Below are positions 34,844 through 42,419 of a stretch of 64,000 nucleotides of DNA, one piece after another. A program made the position numbers and the translations under genes. How positions within the stretch are numbered: position 1 is the stretch's first letter; every line of letters begins with the position of its first letter. Below the pieces are notes generated by a model that was given only the letters and a program-made list of their open reading frames with translations, searched no databases and was not told the origin of the DNA. This DNA is from JAWVFN01 sp963696625 (GTDB lineage: Bacteria; Actinomycetota; Thermoleophilia; Solirubrobacterales; 70-9): the NCBI GenBank assembly GCA_963696625.1, contig CAVOKZ010000034.1, positions 1 to 64,000 of the forward strand, written 5' to 3'.

Positions 34844-35932
34844 ATGACCGTGGTCGCGAAGCTCGGCTCTTCGATCGTCGCCGGCGACGCCGGCGCGCTG
34901 CGCGAGGACGTCCTCGACCGCGTCTGCGCTCAGGTCGCCGAGCTCCACCACGGCGGCGAGAACGTCGTACTCGTCACCTCGGGCGCGATCGCTCGCGGGA
35001 TGCGGCTGATGGAGCTGCCCGTCAGGCCGCGGGCGATCGACGAGATGCAGGCTGCCTCGGCGGTCGGCCAGGGCGACCTGTTTCGCTCTTATGAGCAGCG
35101 GCTGCTCGCCGGCGAGGTCCACGCGGCGCAGGTGCTGCTCACGGGGTTCGACCTGGCGACGCGGATGCACTACCTCAACGCGCGCTCGACCCTGCGCCGG
35201 CTGCTCGACTGGCGGACGGTGCCGGTGATCAACGAGAACGACACGACCACGACCGACGAGATCACGTTCGGCGACAACGACTTCCTCGCCGCGCAGGTGG
35301 CGATCATGCTCGAGGCGCGGCTGCTGGTGCTGCTCACCGACATCGACGGGCTGCACACGGCCGACCCGCGGCGCTCCGATGACGCGGAGCTGATCGCCGA
35401 GGTCGGCGCGCCCTCCGAGCTCGGCGGCTACGAGATCGGCGACCGCACCTCGCCGTTCGGCTCGGGGGGGATGCGCAGCAAGGTCGCCGCCGCCGAGATG
35501 GCCGGCGCCGCCGGGATCCCGGCGGTGATCTGCAACGGGACGGTCGACGGAACGCTGAGCACGGCGGCGGCGGGCGAAGCCGTGGGCACGCGCTTCGCTC
35601 CCCACACCGAGGCGGCGTCGAGCTTCAAGCTCTGGCTGCGCTACGCCAAGCCGGCCAAGGGCTCGGTGCGGATCGACGACGGGGCCGCAGAGGTCCTGCG
35701 CGAGAGGGGCTCGAGCCTGCTCCCGGTCGGGATCACCGACATCGAGGGCAGCTTCGAGGCCGGTGACGCCGTCGAGGTCACCTGCAACGGGTCGTCGATC
35801 GGCAAGGGGATCGTCAACTACTCGGCCGAGGAGCTGCGGCGGATCAAGGGCATGCGCACCGAGCAGGTGCGCGAGCTGATGCCGGCGGGCTCCGAGGAAG
35901 CCGTGCACCGCGATTACTTCGTCCTCACTTGA
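34844..35932 (+). CDS. proB: Glutamate 5-kinase
   Basis: The 362-residue protein has an amino-acid kinase domain (VVAKLGSSIVAGD at the start, VLVTSGAIARGM near 45, the glutamate-binding NENDTTTTDEITFGDND near 130, LLTDIDGLHTADPR near 160, FGSGGMRSKVAAAEMAGAAG near 205) and a C-terminal PUA domain (about 275-355). It catalyses ATP-dependent phosphorylation of glutamate, the first step of proline synthesis. TAGACT lies 9 nt before the ATG. proA follows after one intervening gene. Confidence 0.93.
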   Translation: MTVVAKLGSSIVAGDAGALREDVLDRVCAQVAELHHGGENVVLVTSGAIARGMRLMELPVRPRAIDEMQAASAVGQGDLFRSYEQRLLAGEVHAAQVLLTGFDLATRMHYLNARSTLRRLLDWRTVPVINENDTTTTDEITFGDNDFLAAQVAIMLEARLLVLLTDIDGLHTADPRRSDDAELIAEVGAPSELGGYEIGDRTSPFGSGGMRSKVAAAEMAGAAGIPAVICNGTVDGTLSTAAAGEAVGTRFAPHTEAASSFKLWLRYAKPAKGSVRIDDGAAEVLRERGSSLLPVGITDIEGSFEAGDAVEVTCNGSSIGKGIVNYSAEELRRIKGMRTEQVRELMPAGSEEAVHRDYFVLT

Positions 35933-35942
35933 GGCGAGCGAG

Positions 35943-35980
35943 CCCAATCCCCGCACCCACGACGACGGCGCGGATTGGCC
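35943..35980 (+). repeat. Short hairpin resembling the ends of the long hairpin family
   Basis: The stem CCAATCC/GGATTGG extends through CGC/GCG around a loop with ACGACGACG. It is followed by CTCGATCGCCTAGG, like the sequence after copies A and B. It may be an internally deleted copy. It lies between proB and the Ddn-like gene. Confidence 0.55.
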
Positions 35981-36004
35981 TCGATCGCCTAGGGTTCTCC
36001 GTGG

Positions 36005-36448
36005 ATGGCAAGCGATCTGCAGTGGGCGGTGTTCAACCGCCTCACCGATGTGCACGTCGGGACCTACAGGCTCACGGGCGGGCGGATCGGCTCGCGGGTG
36101 CCCTGGGGCGAGCACGGGAGCATGCTGCTGCTCGAGCACGTCGGCGCCAAGAGCGGCAAGCACCGCACGATCCCGCTGCTCTACATCGACGACGGCGAGG
36201 ACGCCGTGATCGTCGCCTCCAAGGGCGGCTCGCACAAGCACCCGGCCTGGTTCCACAACCTGATGGCGAACCCGGCGACGCGAGTTCAGATCGGCTCCGA
36301 GAAGCGCGACGTCGTCGCCCGCAAGGCCTCAGGACGTGAGAAGAAGAAGCTCTGGCCCCGCGTGGTGGATATCTGGCCGTCGTACGAGGGTTACCAGCGG
36401 CGCACCGAGCGCGAGATTCCGCTGGTGATCCTCAGCCCCCGCGGTTGA
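36005..36448 (+). CDS. Ddn-family deazaflavin (F420)-dependent nitroreductase-like protein
   Basis: The 147-residue split-barrel protein has the Ddn/FDOR-A pattern: RVPWGEHGSMLLLEHVGAKS (near 32) and a GKHRTIPLLYIDDGEDAVIV strand pair. KGGSHKHPAWFHNLMANPAT (near 75) is the F420-phosphate binding block, and a C-terminal REIPLVILSP closes the barrel. Family members use reduced F420 to reduce quinones or nitro-compounds; the physiological substrate is unknown. It separates proB and proA. TAGGGT lies 9 nt before the ATG. Confidence 0.85.
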   Translation: MASDLQWAVFNRLTDVHVGTYRLTGGRIGSRVPWGEHGSMLLLEHVGAKSGKHRTIPLLYIDDGEDAVIVASKGGSHKHPAWFHNLMANPATRVQIGSEKRDVVARKASGREKKKLWPRVVDIWPSYEGYQRRTEREIPLVILSPRG

Positions 36449-36462
36449 GTATGTCCACCGCC

Positions 36463-36468
36463 TAACCT
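36463..36468 (+). promoter_or_regulatory. -10 box TAACCT of a probable leaderless promoter
   Basis: It ends exactly 6 nt before the proA ATG at 36475, so proA can be transcribed separately from proB. Confidence 0.55.
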
Positions 36469-36474
36469 TTCCTT

Positions 36475-37740
36475 ATGGCAACTACCGCGACACCGGTCGC
36501 CGAGGTCTGCCGCGCTGCCAAGGAAGCCGCGCTGCGCCTCGCCGTCGCCACGACCGAGGCCAAGAACGCCGCGCTGAGCGAGATCGCCGACCGGATCGAG
36601 GCGCGCCAGGCGGAGATCCTCGAGGCGAACGCCGCCGACCTCGAAGCCGGGCGCGAGGCGGGGCTCGACGAGGCGCTGATCGACCGCCTGCTGCTCGACG
36701 ACGAGCGGATCGCCGGGATCGCCGAGGGGGTGCGCCAGATCGTCGCCCTGCCCGACCCGGTGGGCGAGGTGATCGAGGAGAAGACCTTGGACAACGGCCT
36801 CCGCTTCCGCACCGAGCGGGTGCCGATCGGCGTGATCGCGATCGTCTACGAGGCGCGGCCCAACGTCACCGTCGATGCCGCGGCGCTGTGCCTGAAGAGC
36901 GGCAACGCCGCGGTCCTGCGCGGCTCCTCGAGCGCCGAGCGCTCGAACGCGGTGCTCGCCGGGATCGTCGCCGATGCGATCGGCGACGCCGGGCTGCCCG
37001 AGGGCGCGGTCGGGCTGATCGCCGGCGGCGATCGCGCCGAGCTCGCCGAGCTGGCGACCCAGGACGACTACGTCGACTTGATCATTCCCCGCGGGGGAGA
37101 GGGGCTGAAGCAGGCGCTCAAGGGGGTGGCGACCGTTCCCGTGATCTACGCCGCCGCCGGCAACTGCCACGTCTACGTCCATTCCGACGCCGACCTCGAG
37201 ATGGCGCGGAAGATCGCCTACAACTCGAAGGTCCAGCGGCCCGGCGTCTGCAACGCATCCGAGACGCTGCTCGTCCACGAGGCGGTCGCCAAGGATCTGC
37301 TGCCGCCGCTGCTCGCCGAGCTGCACGGCGCCGGGGTCGAGCTGGTCGGCGACGAGCCCGCCCGCGCCGACGCCGGCGAAACCGAGGTCGGGCCGGCGAC
37401 CGAGGAGGACTGGGACACCGAGTACCACGGGCTGAAGATGTCAGTCGGCGTCGTCGATTCGCTGGAGAAGGCGATCGCGCACATCAACAGACACGGCAGC
37501 GGCCACTCGGAGGCGATCGTCACGTCCTCCGAGGAGGCGGCGAACGAGTTCACCGCCGGCGTCGACGCGGCGGCGACCTTCGTCAACGCCTCGACCCGCT
37601 TTCACGACGGCTACGAGTTCGGAATGGGCGCCGAGATCGGGACCTCGACCCAGAAGCTGCACGCGCGCGGGACGATCGGTGTGCGCGAGCTGACGACGAC
37701 CAAGTACGTCGTGCGCGGCGACGGGCAGGTCAGGGAGTAA
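36475..37740 (+). CDS. proA: Glutamate-5-semialdehyde dehydrogenase (gamma-glutamyl phosphate reductase)
   Basis: The 421-residue aldehyde-dehydrogenase-fold enzyme has VPIGVIAIVYEARPNVTVDA (near 118), LKSGNAAVLRGSSSAERSN, PRGGEGLKQAL, the catalytic cysteine in QRPGVCNASETLLVH (near 259), and the C-terminal FGMGAEIGTSTQKLHARG with GVRELTTTKYVVRG. It reduces glutamyl-5-phosphate with NADPH in proline synthesis. nadD starts a few bases after its stop. Confidence 0.94.
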   Translation: MATTATPVAEVCRAAKEAALRLAVATTEAKNAALSEIADRIEARQAEILEANAADLEAGREAGLDEALIDRLLLDDERIAGIAEGVRQIVALPDPVGEVIEEKTLDNGLRFRTERVPIGVIAIVYEARPNVTVDAAALCLKSGNAAVLRGSSSAERSNAVLAGIVADAIGDAGLPEGAVGLIAGGDRAELAELATQDDYVDLIIPRGGEGLKQALKGVATVPVIYAAAGNCHVYVHSDADLEMARKIAYNSKVQRPGVCNASETLLVHEAVAKDLLPPLLAELHGAGVELVGDEPARADAGETEVGPATEEDWDTEYHGLKMSVGVVDSLEKAIAHINRHGSGHSEAIVTSSEEAANEFTAGVDAAATFVNASTRFHDGYEFGMGAEIGTSTQKLHARGTIGVRELTTTKYVVRGDGQVRE

Positions 37741-37744
37741 CCGC

Positions 37745-38344
37745 GTCACTTCTTCGCTCGGAGTTCTTGGAGGGGCATTCAACCCCCCTCACGACGGTCA
37801 CCTGTTGCTCGCGCGGACGGCGATCGATCAGCTCGGCCTCGACCGGGTGCTGCTCGTGCCGACCGGAAAGGCACCGCACAAGGTGATCGAGGACAACCCC
37901 GGGGCCGAGGCGCGGCTGCGGATGACCGGGTTCGCCGCGGAGGGCGAGGAGCGGATCGAGGCGTCCGACATCGAGGTCAGGCGCGAGGGGCTCTCCTACA
38001 CGTACCTGACGCTCGAGGAGCTCGCCGGCGAGGACCCAGACCGCGAGCTGACCTTCCTGATGGGCGCGGACATGGCGGCGGCGCTGCCCTCGTGGGAGAA
38101 GCCGGAGCGGGTGGTCGAGTTGGCGCGGCTCGGAATCGCCGCGAGACCGGGTGTGGACACCCGCGCGGTCGAAACCGCTTTACACGAGCTCGGAGCCGCC
38201 GGTCGTGCTGAGATCATCGCTATGCCCGAATGCGAAATCTCCTCCAGCATGGTGCGGGAACGTGCTGCGGCCGGTGAGTCGCTCGAAGGGCTCGTGCCCG
38301 AGGCGGTGGCGCGGCTGATCGAGCGCGAGGGGCTCTACCGGTGA
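37745..38344 (+). CDS. nadD: Nicotinate-nucleotide adenylyltransferase
   Basis: The protein shows the nucleotidyltransferase start GVLGGAFNPPHDGHLLLA (the HxGH motif), VLLVPTGKAPHK, SYTYLTLEEL, FLMGADMAAALPSWEKPE and the ISSSMVRERAAAG signature. It makes deamido-NAD from nicotinate mononucleotide. The conserved N-terminus lies upstream of the first conventional start (TTG 37805, inside the active site). The only sensible initiator is GTC at 37745 (VTSSLGVLGG), 4 nt after the proA stop; neighbours of this type usually begin with GTG. Either a rare start or a base error. The stop overlaps rsfS. Confidence 0.88.
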   Translation, partial: VTSSLGVLGGAFNPPHDGHLLLARTAIDQLGLDRVLLVPTGKAPHKVIEDNPGAEARLRMTGFAAEGEERIEASDIEVRREGLSYTYLTLEELAGEDPDRELTFLMGADMAAALPSWEKPERVVELARLGIAARPGVDTRAVETALHELGAAGRAEIIAMPECEISSSMVRERAAAGESLEGLVPEAVARLIEREGLYR

Positions 38345-38727
38345 GCGCCGAGCTTTCGAGCGAGGCGCTGGCGCGGCAGATCGCCACGATCGCCGACGCC
38401 AAGGGCGCCGAGCAGATCGTCGCGCTCGACGTGCGCGGGCTGGTCGGCTACACGGACTTCCTGCTGGTCGCGACGGCGCGCAACGAGCGCCAGGCGAAGG
38501 CGATCGTCGACGAGGTTCGCAAGGTCTTGAAGGCGGAGGGGCGGATGCCGAGCCGCACCGAGGGCGAGCAGGAGGCCGAGTGGGTCCTCCTCGACTACCT
38601 CGACTGCGTCCTGCACCTGATGACGCCCGACAGCCGCGAGCGCTACCGGCTCGAGCAGCTCTGGGGCGAGGCGCCGCCTCTTGATCTCGAAGACGGCCCC
38701 CGCCGGCCGCTTGCGGCCGGCGGTTGA
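38341..38727 (+). CDS. rsfS: Ribosomal silencing factor RsfS
   Basis: The 128-residue protein matches RsfS/YbeB: IATIADAKGAEQIVALDVRG, YTDFLLVATARNERQAKAIVDEV, EWVLLDYLDCVLHLMTPDSR and YRLEQLWGEAPPL. It binds L14 and blocks subunit joining in starvation. GTG start overlaps the nadD stop. Its last codons form a perfect GC hairpin. Confidence 0.93.
   Translation: MSAELSSEALARQIATIADAKGAEQIVALDVRGLVGYTDFLLVATARNERQAKAIVDEVRKVLKAEGRMPSRTEGEQEAEWVLLDYLDCVLHLMTPDSRERYRLEQLWGEAPPLDLEDGPRRPLAAGG
38700..38723 (+). terminator. GC hairpin with CTTG loop at the rsfS 3' end
   Basis: The perfect 10-bp stem CCGCCGGCCG/CGGCCGGCGG closes on CTTG, the same loop as in the 80-nt repeat family. It covers the last rsfS codons. 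No U-tract follows, so it is a candidate Rho-assisted or mRNA-protecting 3' end rather than a standard terminator. Confidence 0.55.
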
Positions 38728-38750
38728 CGTTCGTCGTCCGCGCCGCTTCG

Positions 38751-38756
38751 TAATTT
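38751..38756 (+). promoter_or_regulatory. -10 box TAATTT of a probable leaderless promoter
   Basis: It ends 7 nt before the GTG at 38764. Confidence 0.5.
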
Positions 38757-38763
38757 CCCCAGT

Positions 38764-39447
38764 GTGGCCAAGGATGGGAATCGGAAGTTCGCGCGCAGCG
38801 TGTTCGGCTATGACCGCGAGGAGGTCGAGTCGGAGATGGCCAAACGCGATGCGCGGCTCCAGCGCCTCGAGAAGGAGGCCGGGCACCTCGCCGAGCGCGT
38901 GCTCGACCGCGAGCGCCGCCTGCGCTCGGCGCTGGCGCAGCTCGAGCAGAGCGAGAAGGTGCGCAAGGGCGCGGGCGAGGCGACCTTCGCCCGCGAGCCG
39001 GCCGCCCGGCCCACCGGGCTGATCGCCCGCAGCGTGCGGATGGCGGAACGGATCGCCGAGACCGCCGGGGTCGGGGACCTGCTCGAGGCGGCGGGGCTGC
39101 TGCCGCCGAAGCAGGAGGCGGGCCCGAAGGCAGTGCCGAAGCCGGCAAGGCCCGAACCCGCACCGAAGCCGGTCGCCGAGGGCAAGATCGAGATCGACGT
39201 CGGCCCGCTCGCCGATTTCGCCCAGCTCTCCGGGTTCGAAGACGCGGTGAAAAGGGTGAAGGGCGCCGACGAGGTCAAGGTCGAGCGATTCTCCGGAGGA
39301 CGCGCCGCGATCTCTCTCCGGCTCGAAGATGCCGACCGCCTGGTCGGCGACCTCGAGCGCCACGCCCCGCTCGCCTTCAAGGTGAGGACGACCGGCAAGA
39401 AGCGGATTGTCCTCGACGTGCAGGCAGACTCGGCCGCCGCGGCCTAG
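38764..39447 (+). CDS. Coiled-coil protein with DivIVA-like N-terminal motif
   Basis: The 227-residue protein opens VAKDGNRKFARSVFGYDREE, recalling the membrane-binding GYD(R/K)xEV motif of DivIVA/GpsB-like proteins. A charged coiled coil follows (about 20-75), then a short helical part, a Pro/Lys/Ala linker (PKAVPKPARPEPAPKPV) and a compact alpha/beta C-terminal domain (about 142-222: VGPLADFAQLSGFEDAVKRV, VKVERFSGGRAAISLRL). The C-terminal domain occurs in other actinobacterial coiled-coil proteins. A role at the cell pole or septum is inference. GTG start. Confidence 0.6.
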   Translation: MAKDGNRKFARSVFGYDREEVESEMAKRDARLQRLEKEAGHLAERVLDRERRLRSALAQLEQSEKVRKGAGEATFAREPAARPTGLIARSVRMAERIAETAGVGDLLEAAGLLPPKQEAGPKAVPKPARPEPAPKPVAEGKIEIDVGPLADFAQLSGFEDAVKRVKGADEVKVERFSGGRAAISLRLEDADRLVGDLERHAPLAFKVRTTGKKRIVLDVQADSAAAA

Positions 39448-39488
39448 TGGACACACACTCGTCACATTCACCGCGCCACCTGTGACGC

Positions 39489-39519
39489 CTGTTCATGGAA
39501 GCTTCGCTTCCATGAACAG
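39489..39519 (+). promoter_or_regulatory. Perfect 14-bp hairpin containing the nuclease gene's start codon
   Basis: CTGTTCATGGAAGC and GCTTCCATGAACAG close on a TTC loop. The ATG at 39512 lies in the 3' arm. The site could block translation when folded, terminate the upstream gene, or be an operator or cleavage site for the encoded nuclease. Confidence 0.65.
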
Positions 39520-40096
39520 CAATCAGAAAGGCTTGATCGCAGAGACGGCAATCGCCGCCGAGGCTGCGCGGCTCGGCATTGGCGTTGCACGGCCATTCGC
39601 AGACGAGCGCTACGACCTGATCTTTGATCTGCGGCCCAACCTTCTCCGCGTTCAGTGCAAGTGGGCGAGGCGCGAGGGAGACGTGCTCGTCGTCCATATC
39701 GGCGGCTCCTGGCACTCGCCGGGACGCGGGTACGTTCGAAGCACCTACACGGCCGAGGAGATCGACGCGGTGGGCGTCTACAGCGAAGATCTCGATGCCT
39801 GCTACCTCCTCCCGATGGACATGGTCGCAGGGCAGGGCCAGCTGTATCTACGCCTCTCGCCTCCGAATAACAACCAGCGCGCCGGGGTAAACTTCGCGTC
39901 CCAATATCGACTCGGGGCTATAGCTCAACTGGGAGAGCGTCTGGCCGGCAGCCAGAAGGTTGAGGGTTCGAGTCCCTCTAGCTCCACTTCCGACCGAATC
40001 TCGTGCCGCTTGAGAAAGCGGTCGGCATGGACGTCTTCGATTCCCGCCTCGCCCACTACGTCCGGCATGCCGAAGCCGGCAACGAGATCCTTGTGA
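39512..40096 (+). CDS. Group I intron-type PD-(D/E)XK nuclease whose frame runs through tRNA-Ala
   Basis: The first 134 codons encode a compact PD-(D/E)XK domain: KGLIAETAIAAEAARLGIGV (conserved Glu), PFADERYDLIFDLRPNLLRV with QCKWARREGD (the D...QxK catalytic pattern), then YLLPMDMV and YLRLSPPNNNQRAGVNFA. This matches intron-associated or free-standing PDDEXK_5-type endonucleases. There is no stop before tRNA-Ala, so codons from 39914 read tRNA sequence (GAIAQLGERLAGSQKVEGSS), and the frame ends at 40096 in unrelated DNA. The tail after the tRNA is probably non-functional. A homing or selfish role beside a tRNA is inference. Confidence 0.7.
   Translation: MNSNQKGLIAETAIAAEAARLGIGVARPFADERYDLIFDLRPNLLRVQCKWARREGDVLVVHIGGSWHSPGRGYVRSTYTAEEIDAVGVYSEDLDACYLLPMDMVAGQGQLYLRLSPPNNNQRAGVNFASQYRLGAIAQLGERLAGSQKVEGSSPSSSTSDRISCRLRKRSAWTSSIPASPTTSGMPKPATRSL
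39914..39986 (+). tRNA. tRNA-Ala (anticodon GGC), with C at position 33
   Basis: The full cloverleaf is visible: acceptor GGGGCTA/TAGCTCC with the Ala identity pair G3-U70, D arm GCTC/GAGC, anticodon stem TCTGG/CCAGA around loop CCGGCAG, T arm GAGGG/CCCTC around TTCGAGT, discriminator A and no encoded CCA. Loop position 33 is C instead of the near-universal U. The substitution is silent in the overlapping nuclease frame (GCC for GCT). It may be a functional variant, a decaying copy or a base error. Confidence 0.85.
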
Positions 40097-40158
40097 CCCG
40101 CTGGGGCCGCCCGGTGGCCAAGCTCGGCCCGCCCCAGCCGACGCTGCCCGAGGCTTAG
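40003..40158 (+). pseudogene. Truncated Phd/YefM-type antitoxin remnant
   Basis: A 51-codon frame from GTG 40003 (or 43 codons from ATG 40027) encodes VGMDVFDSRLAHYVRHAEAG followed by NEILVTRWGRPVAKLGPP. This aligns with the core of Phd antitoxins such as the vapB product at 520. Its N-terminus is eroded, it has no C-terminal toxin-binding tail, and no toxin gene follows. It sits right behind the tRNA-Ala, a usual insertion point for such cassettes. Probably a relic. Confidence 0.5.
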
Positions 40159-41165
40159 CTGCGCAGCTCGTCGAACAACTTCGCCCAGCGGGCCTCGTCG
40201 CGCTCGGGCGGGATGACCAGCGTGATCCGCGTGCAGATGTCGCCGTAGCGCTTCTTCACCTCGGCGATCGCGTCCTCGGGCGTGCCGACCACCGCGAACG
40301 TGTGGAGCACCTCGTCGTCGATCATCGATCCAAGCTCGTCCCACTCGCCGCGTTTGGTCATCGCCTTCAGCTCCTCGCCGAGATCGCCCCAGCCGTGCAT
40401 CTCGAGCACCGGCTTGTAGGCCGGGGTCGAGCCGTAGAAGCCGATCTGCTGCTTGATCGTCGCCACCCCGGCAGTCATCTCCTCCTCGGTGTCGGCGGCG
40501 ACCACGAAGGCCGGCGCGGTGATCTCGAACCCCTCGCGCGTGCGCCCGGCCTTCTCGAACCCCTTCTCGAGCGCCGGCAGCGTCGCCTCCCGCAGGTACT
40601 TCTCGGTCGAGAACCCGTGGATCAGGATCCCGTCGGCGACCTCGCCCGCGGTCTGCGTCATCAGCGGGCCGACCGCCGCGACCATGACCTTGGGGTTGCC
40701 GTGCGGGTTCGGCCCCGGATTGAAGAACGGCGCCATCAAGGTGTGCGTATAGAACTCTCCCTCGAACTCGAGCGGCGCACCGGTCGCCCAGGTGTCCCAG
40801 ATCGCCCGGATCGCGAGCACGAACTCGCGCATCCGCGCCGCCGGCTTCGACCAGGGCATCGAGTAGCGCCGCGTGATGTGCGGCTTGATCTGCGACCCGA
40901 GCCCGAGTATGAATCGCCCGCCCGAGAGCGCCTGCACGTCGTTGGCCTGCAGCGCGACCGTCATCGGGTTGCGCGCGAACGCCACCGCGATCCCGGTCCC
41001 GATCTCGAGCTTCTCGGTCCGCTCCGCGGCGATCGCGCAGCCCAGGAACGGATCGATCTGGGTCTCGACCGCGAACCACCCGTCGTAGCCGTCGGCCTCG
41101 GCCTGCACCGCCGCCGCACCGGCGTCGTCGATCGTCCCCGCATATCCCCCCGCGTCGATCTTCAC
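40155..41165 (-). CDS. LLM-class F420-dependent oxidoreductase
   Basis: The 336-residue TIM-barrel protein fits the luciferase-like monooxygenase family: ADGYDGWFAVETQIDPFLGC (near 25), LEIGTGIAVAFARNPMTVAL (near 52), LSGGRFILGLGSQIKPHITR (near 80), PKVMVAAVGPLMTQTAGEVA (near 158) and DGILIHGFSTEKYLREA. The pattern is that of F420-dependent members rather than FMN-dependent luciferases. Substrate unknown. The ATG at 41165 begins MKIDAGGYAGTIDDAG. Its stop lies within the antitoxin remnant on the other strand. With the Ddn-like gene it argues for an F420-producing host. Confidence 0.82.
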   Translation of the reverse strand: MKIDAGGYAGTIDDAGAAAVQAEADGYDGWFAVETQIDPFLGCAIAAERTEKLEIGTGIAVAFARNPMTVALQANDVQALSGGRFILGLGSQIKPHITRRYSMPWSKPAARMREFVLAIRAIWDTWATGAPLEFEGEFYTHTLMAPFFNPGPNPHGNPKVMVAAVGPLMTQTAGEVADGILIHGFSTEKYLREATLPALEKGFEKAGRTREGFEITAPAFVVAADTEEEMTAGVATIKQQIGFYGSTPAYKPVLEMHGWGDLGEELKAMTKRGEWDELGSMIDDEVLHTFAVVGTPEDAIAEVKKRYGDICTRITLVIPPERDEARWAKLFDELRS

Positions 41166-41180
41166 CGCGCGGGCATCATG

Positions 41181-42053
41181 TTAGGAAGCGCTGAACTTCC
41201 AGCGCTTGCTCAGCGTCCGCGATCCGACCTGGACCGTGACCGATGCCTTGTACTTGCCCCGCTTCAGCGGCTTGATCGGGATCACGACTCCGCCGGGCGG
41301 AACGAAGGGCCCGAGCGACGGGTTGGTCGAATCGACGATCTTCAGCTTGATCTTGCTCGACTTCTTCTTCGACGCCGAGGCGTTCCGCGTTCGCTGCTTG
41401 ACGCTCGCCGCGACGATGTGCGGCTTCACGGGCCCCAGCGGCAGCACGCCGTCGGCGAAGACGAAGATGTACGGTCCGGTCGTCGTCCCCTGCTTGATCC
41501 CGACCAGCTCGCCCGGCGTGAACGGCCCCTCCGCCGCCACCTCGGCCGTGTAGATGTGCGACTTCGGTCCCGGGTAGGTGTAGAGCCGCGGCGCCGCGGG
41601 CTCGGCGCGACGCGGCTCGGCGAGCGCCACCGCGCAGCTGAACCCGAACGACTCGTTGTAGCCGCTGACCCCCAGCGATGGATCGAGCAGCTGGGCAAGG
41701 TGGATCGGCGCCGTCTCCCACGGATTGTCGTTGACCGTCGTCCACGGCCGCGCGCCGAAGGCGAGCACGGCGTGGTTGCCGGCGTCGTCGCCCGCCATCG
41801 TGTACGCGGGTCGGCCCGGCGCCTCGTCGTGGTCGAGGGTGTCGCCGTTGGAGTGCATGTAGTTGTTGTGCGCCGCACATCCGCCTGACAGCGCCTGGTT
41901 GTTGACGACCCCCGAGGGCAGGCCGTTGGCGCGCCGCTGCGCATTCAGATTCGAGATCGCGGTCGCGGCCGTGACCGCACCCGCGGCAGGCGCGATCGCC
42001 GACACCAGCAGCCCGGCGCCCAGCAAGGCAAGGATAAGACGTTTCCCCGGCAT
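41181..42053 (-). CDS. Secreted CAP-domain protein
   Basis: The 290-residue protein has a signal peptide (1-26, ending PAAGAVTA). A CAP/SCP-like domain (about 30-175) shows LNAQRRANGLPSGVVNNQAL, GCAAHNNYMHSNGD and GYNESFGFSCAVALAEPRRA, though the usual catalytic-like HExxH is not present. The C-terminal beta-sandwich-like region (about 215-290) has a basic patch SASKKKSSKIKLKI. A TAGACT box lies 9 nt before the ATG on the minus strand. Exported, function unknown. Confidence 0.7.
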   Translation of the reverse strand: MPGKRLILALLGAGLLVSAIAPAAGAVTAATAISNLNAQRRANGLPSGVVNNQALSGGCAAHNNYMHSNGDTLDHDEAPGRPAYTMAGDDAGNHAVLAFGARPWTTVNDNPWETAPIHLAQLLDPSLGVSGYNESFGFSCAVALAEPRRAEPAAPRLYTYPGPKSHIYTAEVAAEGPFTPGELVGIKQGTTTGPYIFVFADGVLPLGPVKPHIVAASVKQRTRNASASKKKSSKIKLKIVDSTNPSLGPFVPPGGVVIPIKPLKRGKYKASVTVQVGSRTLSKRWKFSAS

Positions 42054-42160
42054 CCCTGAATTAGTCTAGAGCCGCCAGCGCGGCGTCGAGCGCCGGGCGT
42101 GCACACGGCTCGAGCCGTCTGCGCACGCGCCACGGGAGGGCCTCGGCTTCTGCCAGTCCG

Positions 42161-42313
42161 CTAACCGCCGGCTATGGAGTGCCGCATGACCACCGGCTCT
42201 GCGTCGGGCGGCAGCTCGTGCACGACCTCGGCCGAGCCGTCCGGGTGGCTGACGCTGGCGAGTATGCCGGCGTCGAGCTCACTGCGACGCATCGACCGCG
42301 GTCTCCTGCGCAT
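42161..42313 (-). CDS. Possible 50-residue protein upstream of leuS
   Basis: The ATG at 42313 has a good ribosome-binding site (GGAGG, 6 nt away). The peptide begins MRRRPRSMRRSELDAGILAS and ends EPVVMRHSIAGG, with codon use like its neighbours. After its TAG, the next frame on the same strand stays open to 42062 (SGLAEAEALPWRVRRRLEPC, then ARPALDAALAALD). The two halves could therefore be one frameshifted gene of about 85 codons. No family recognised. Confidence 0.4.
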   Translation of the reverse strand: MRRRPRSMRRSELDAGILASVSHPDGSAEVVHELPPDAEPVVMRHSIAGG

Positions 42314-42406
42314 CCCGATCCTCCGCCGTCCAGCTCGCGGGCTCGGTGTGGCCCGTGCGATCGAGTCCGATCAGGCGTGACACTCCAGGGAGCCTACCGG
42401 CCGACC

Positions 42407-42412
42407 TAGACT
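42407..42412 (+). promoter_or_regulatory. -10 box TAGACT of a probable leaderless promoter
   Basis: It ends 7 nt before the leuS GTG at 42420. Confidence 0.55.
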
Positions 42413-42419
42413 CCGCCTG

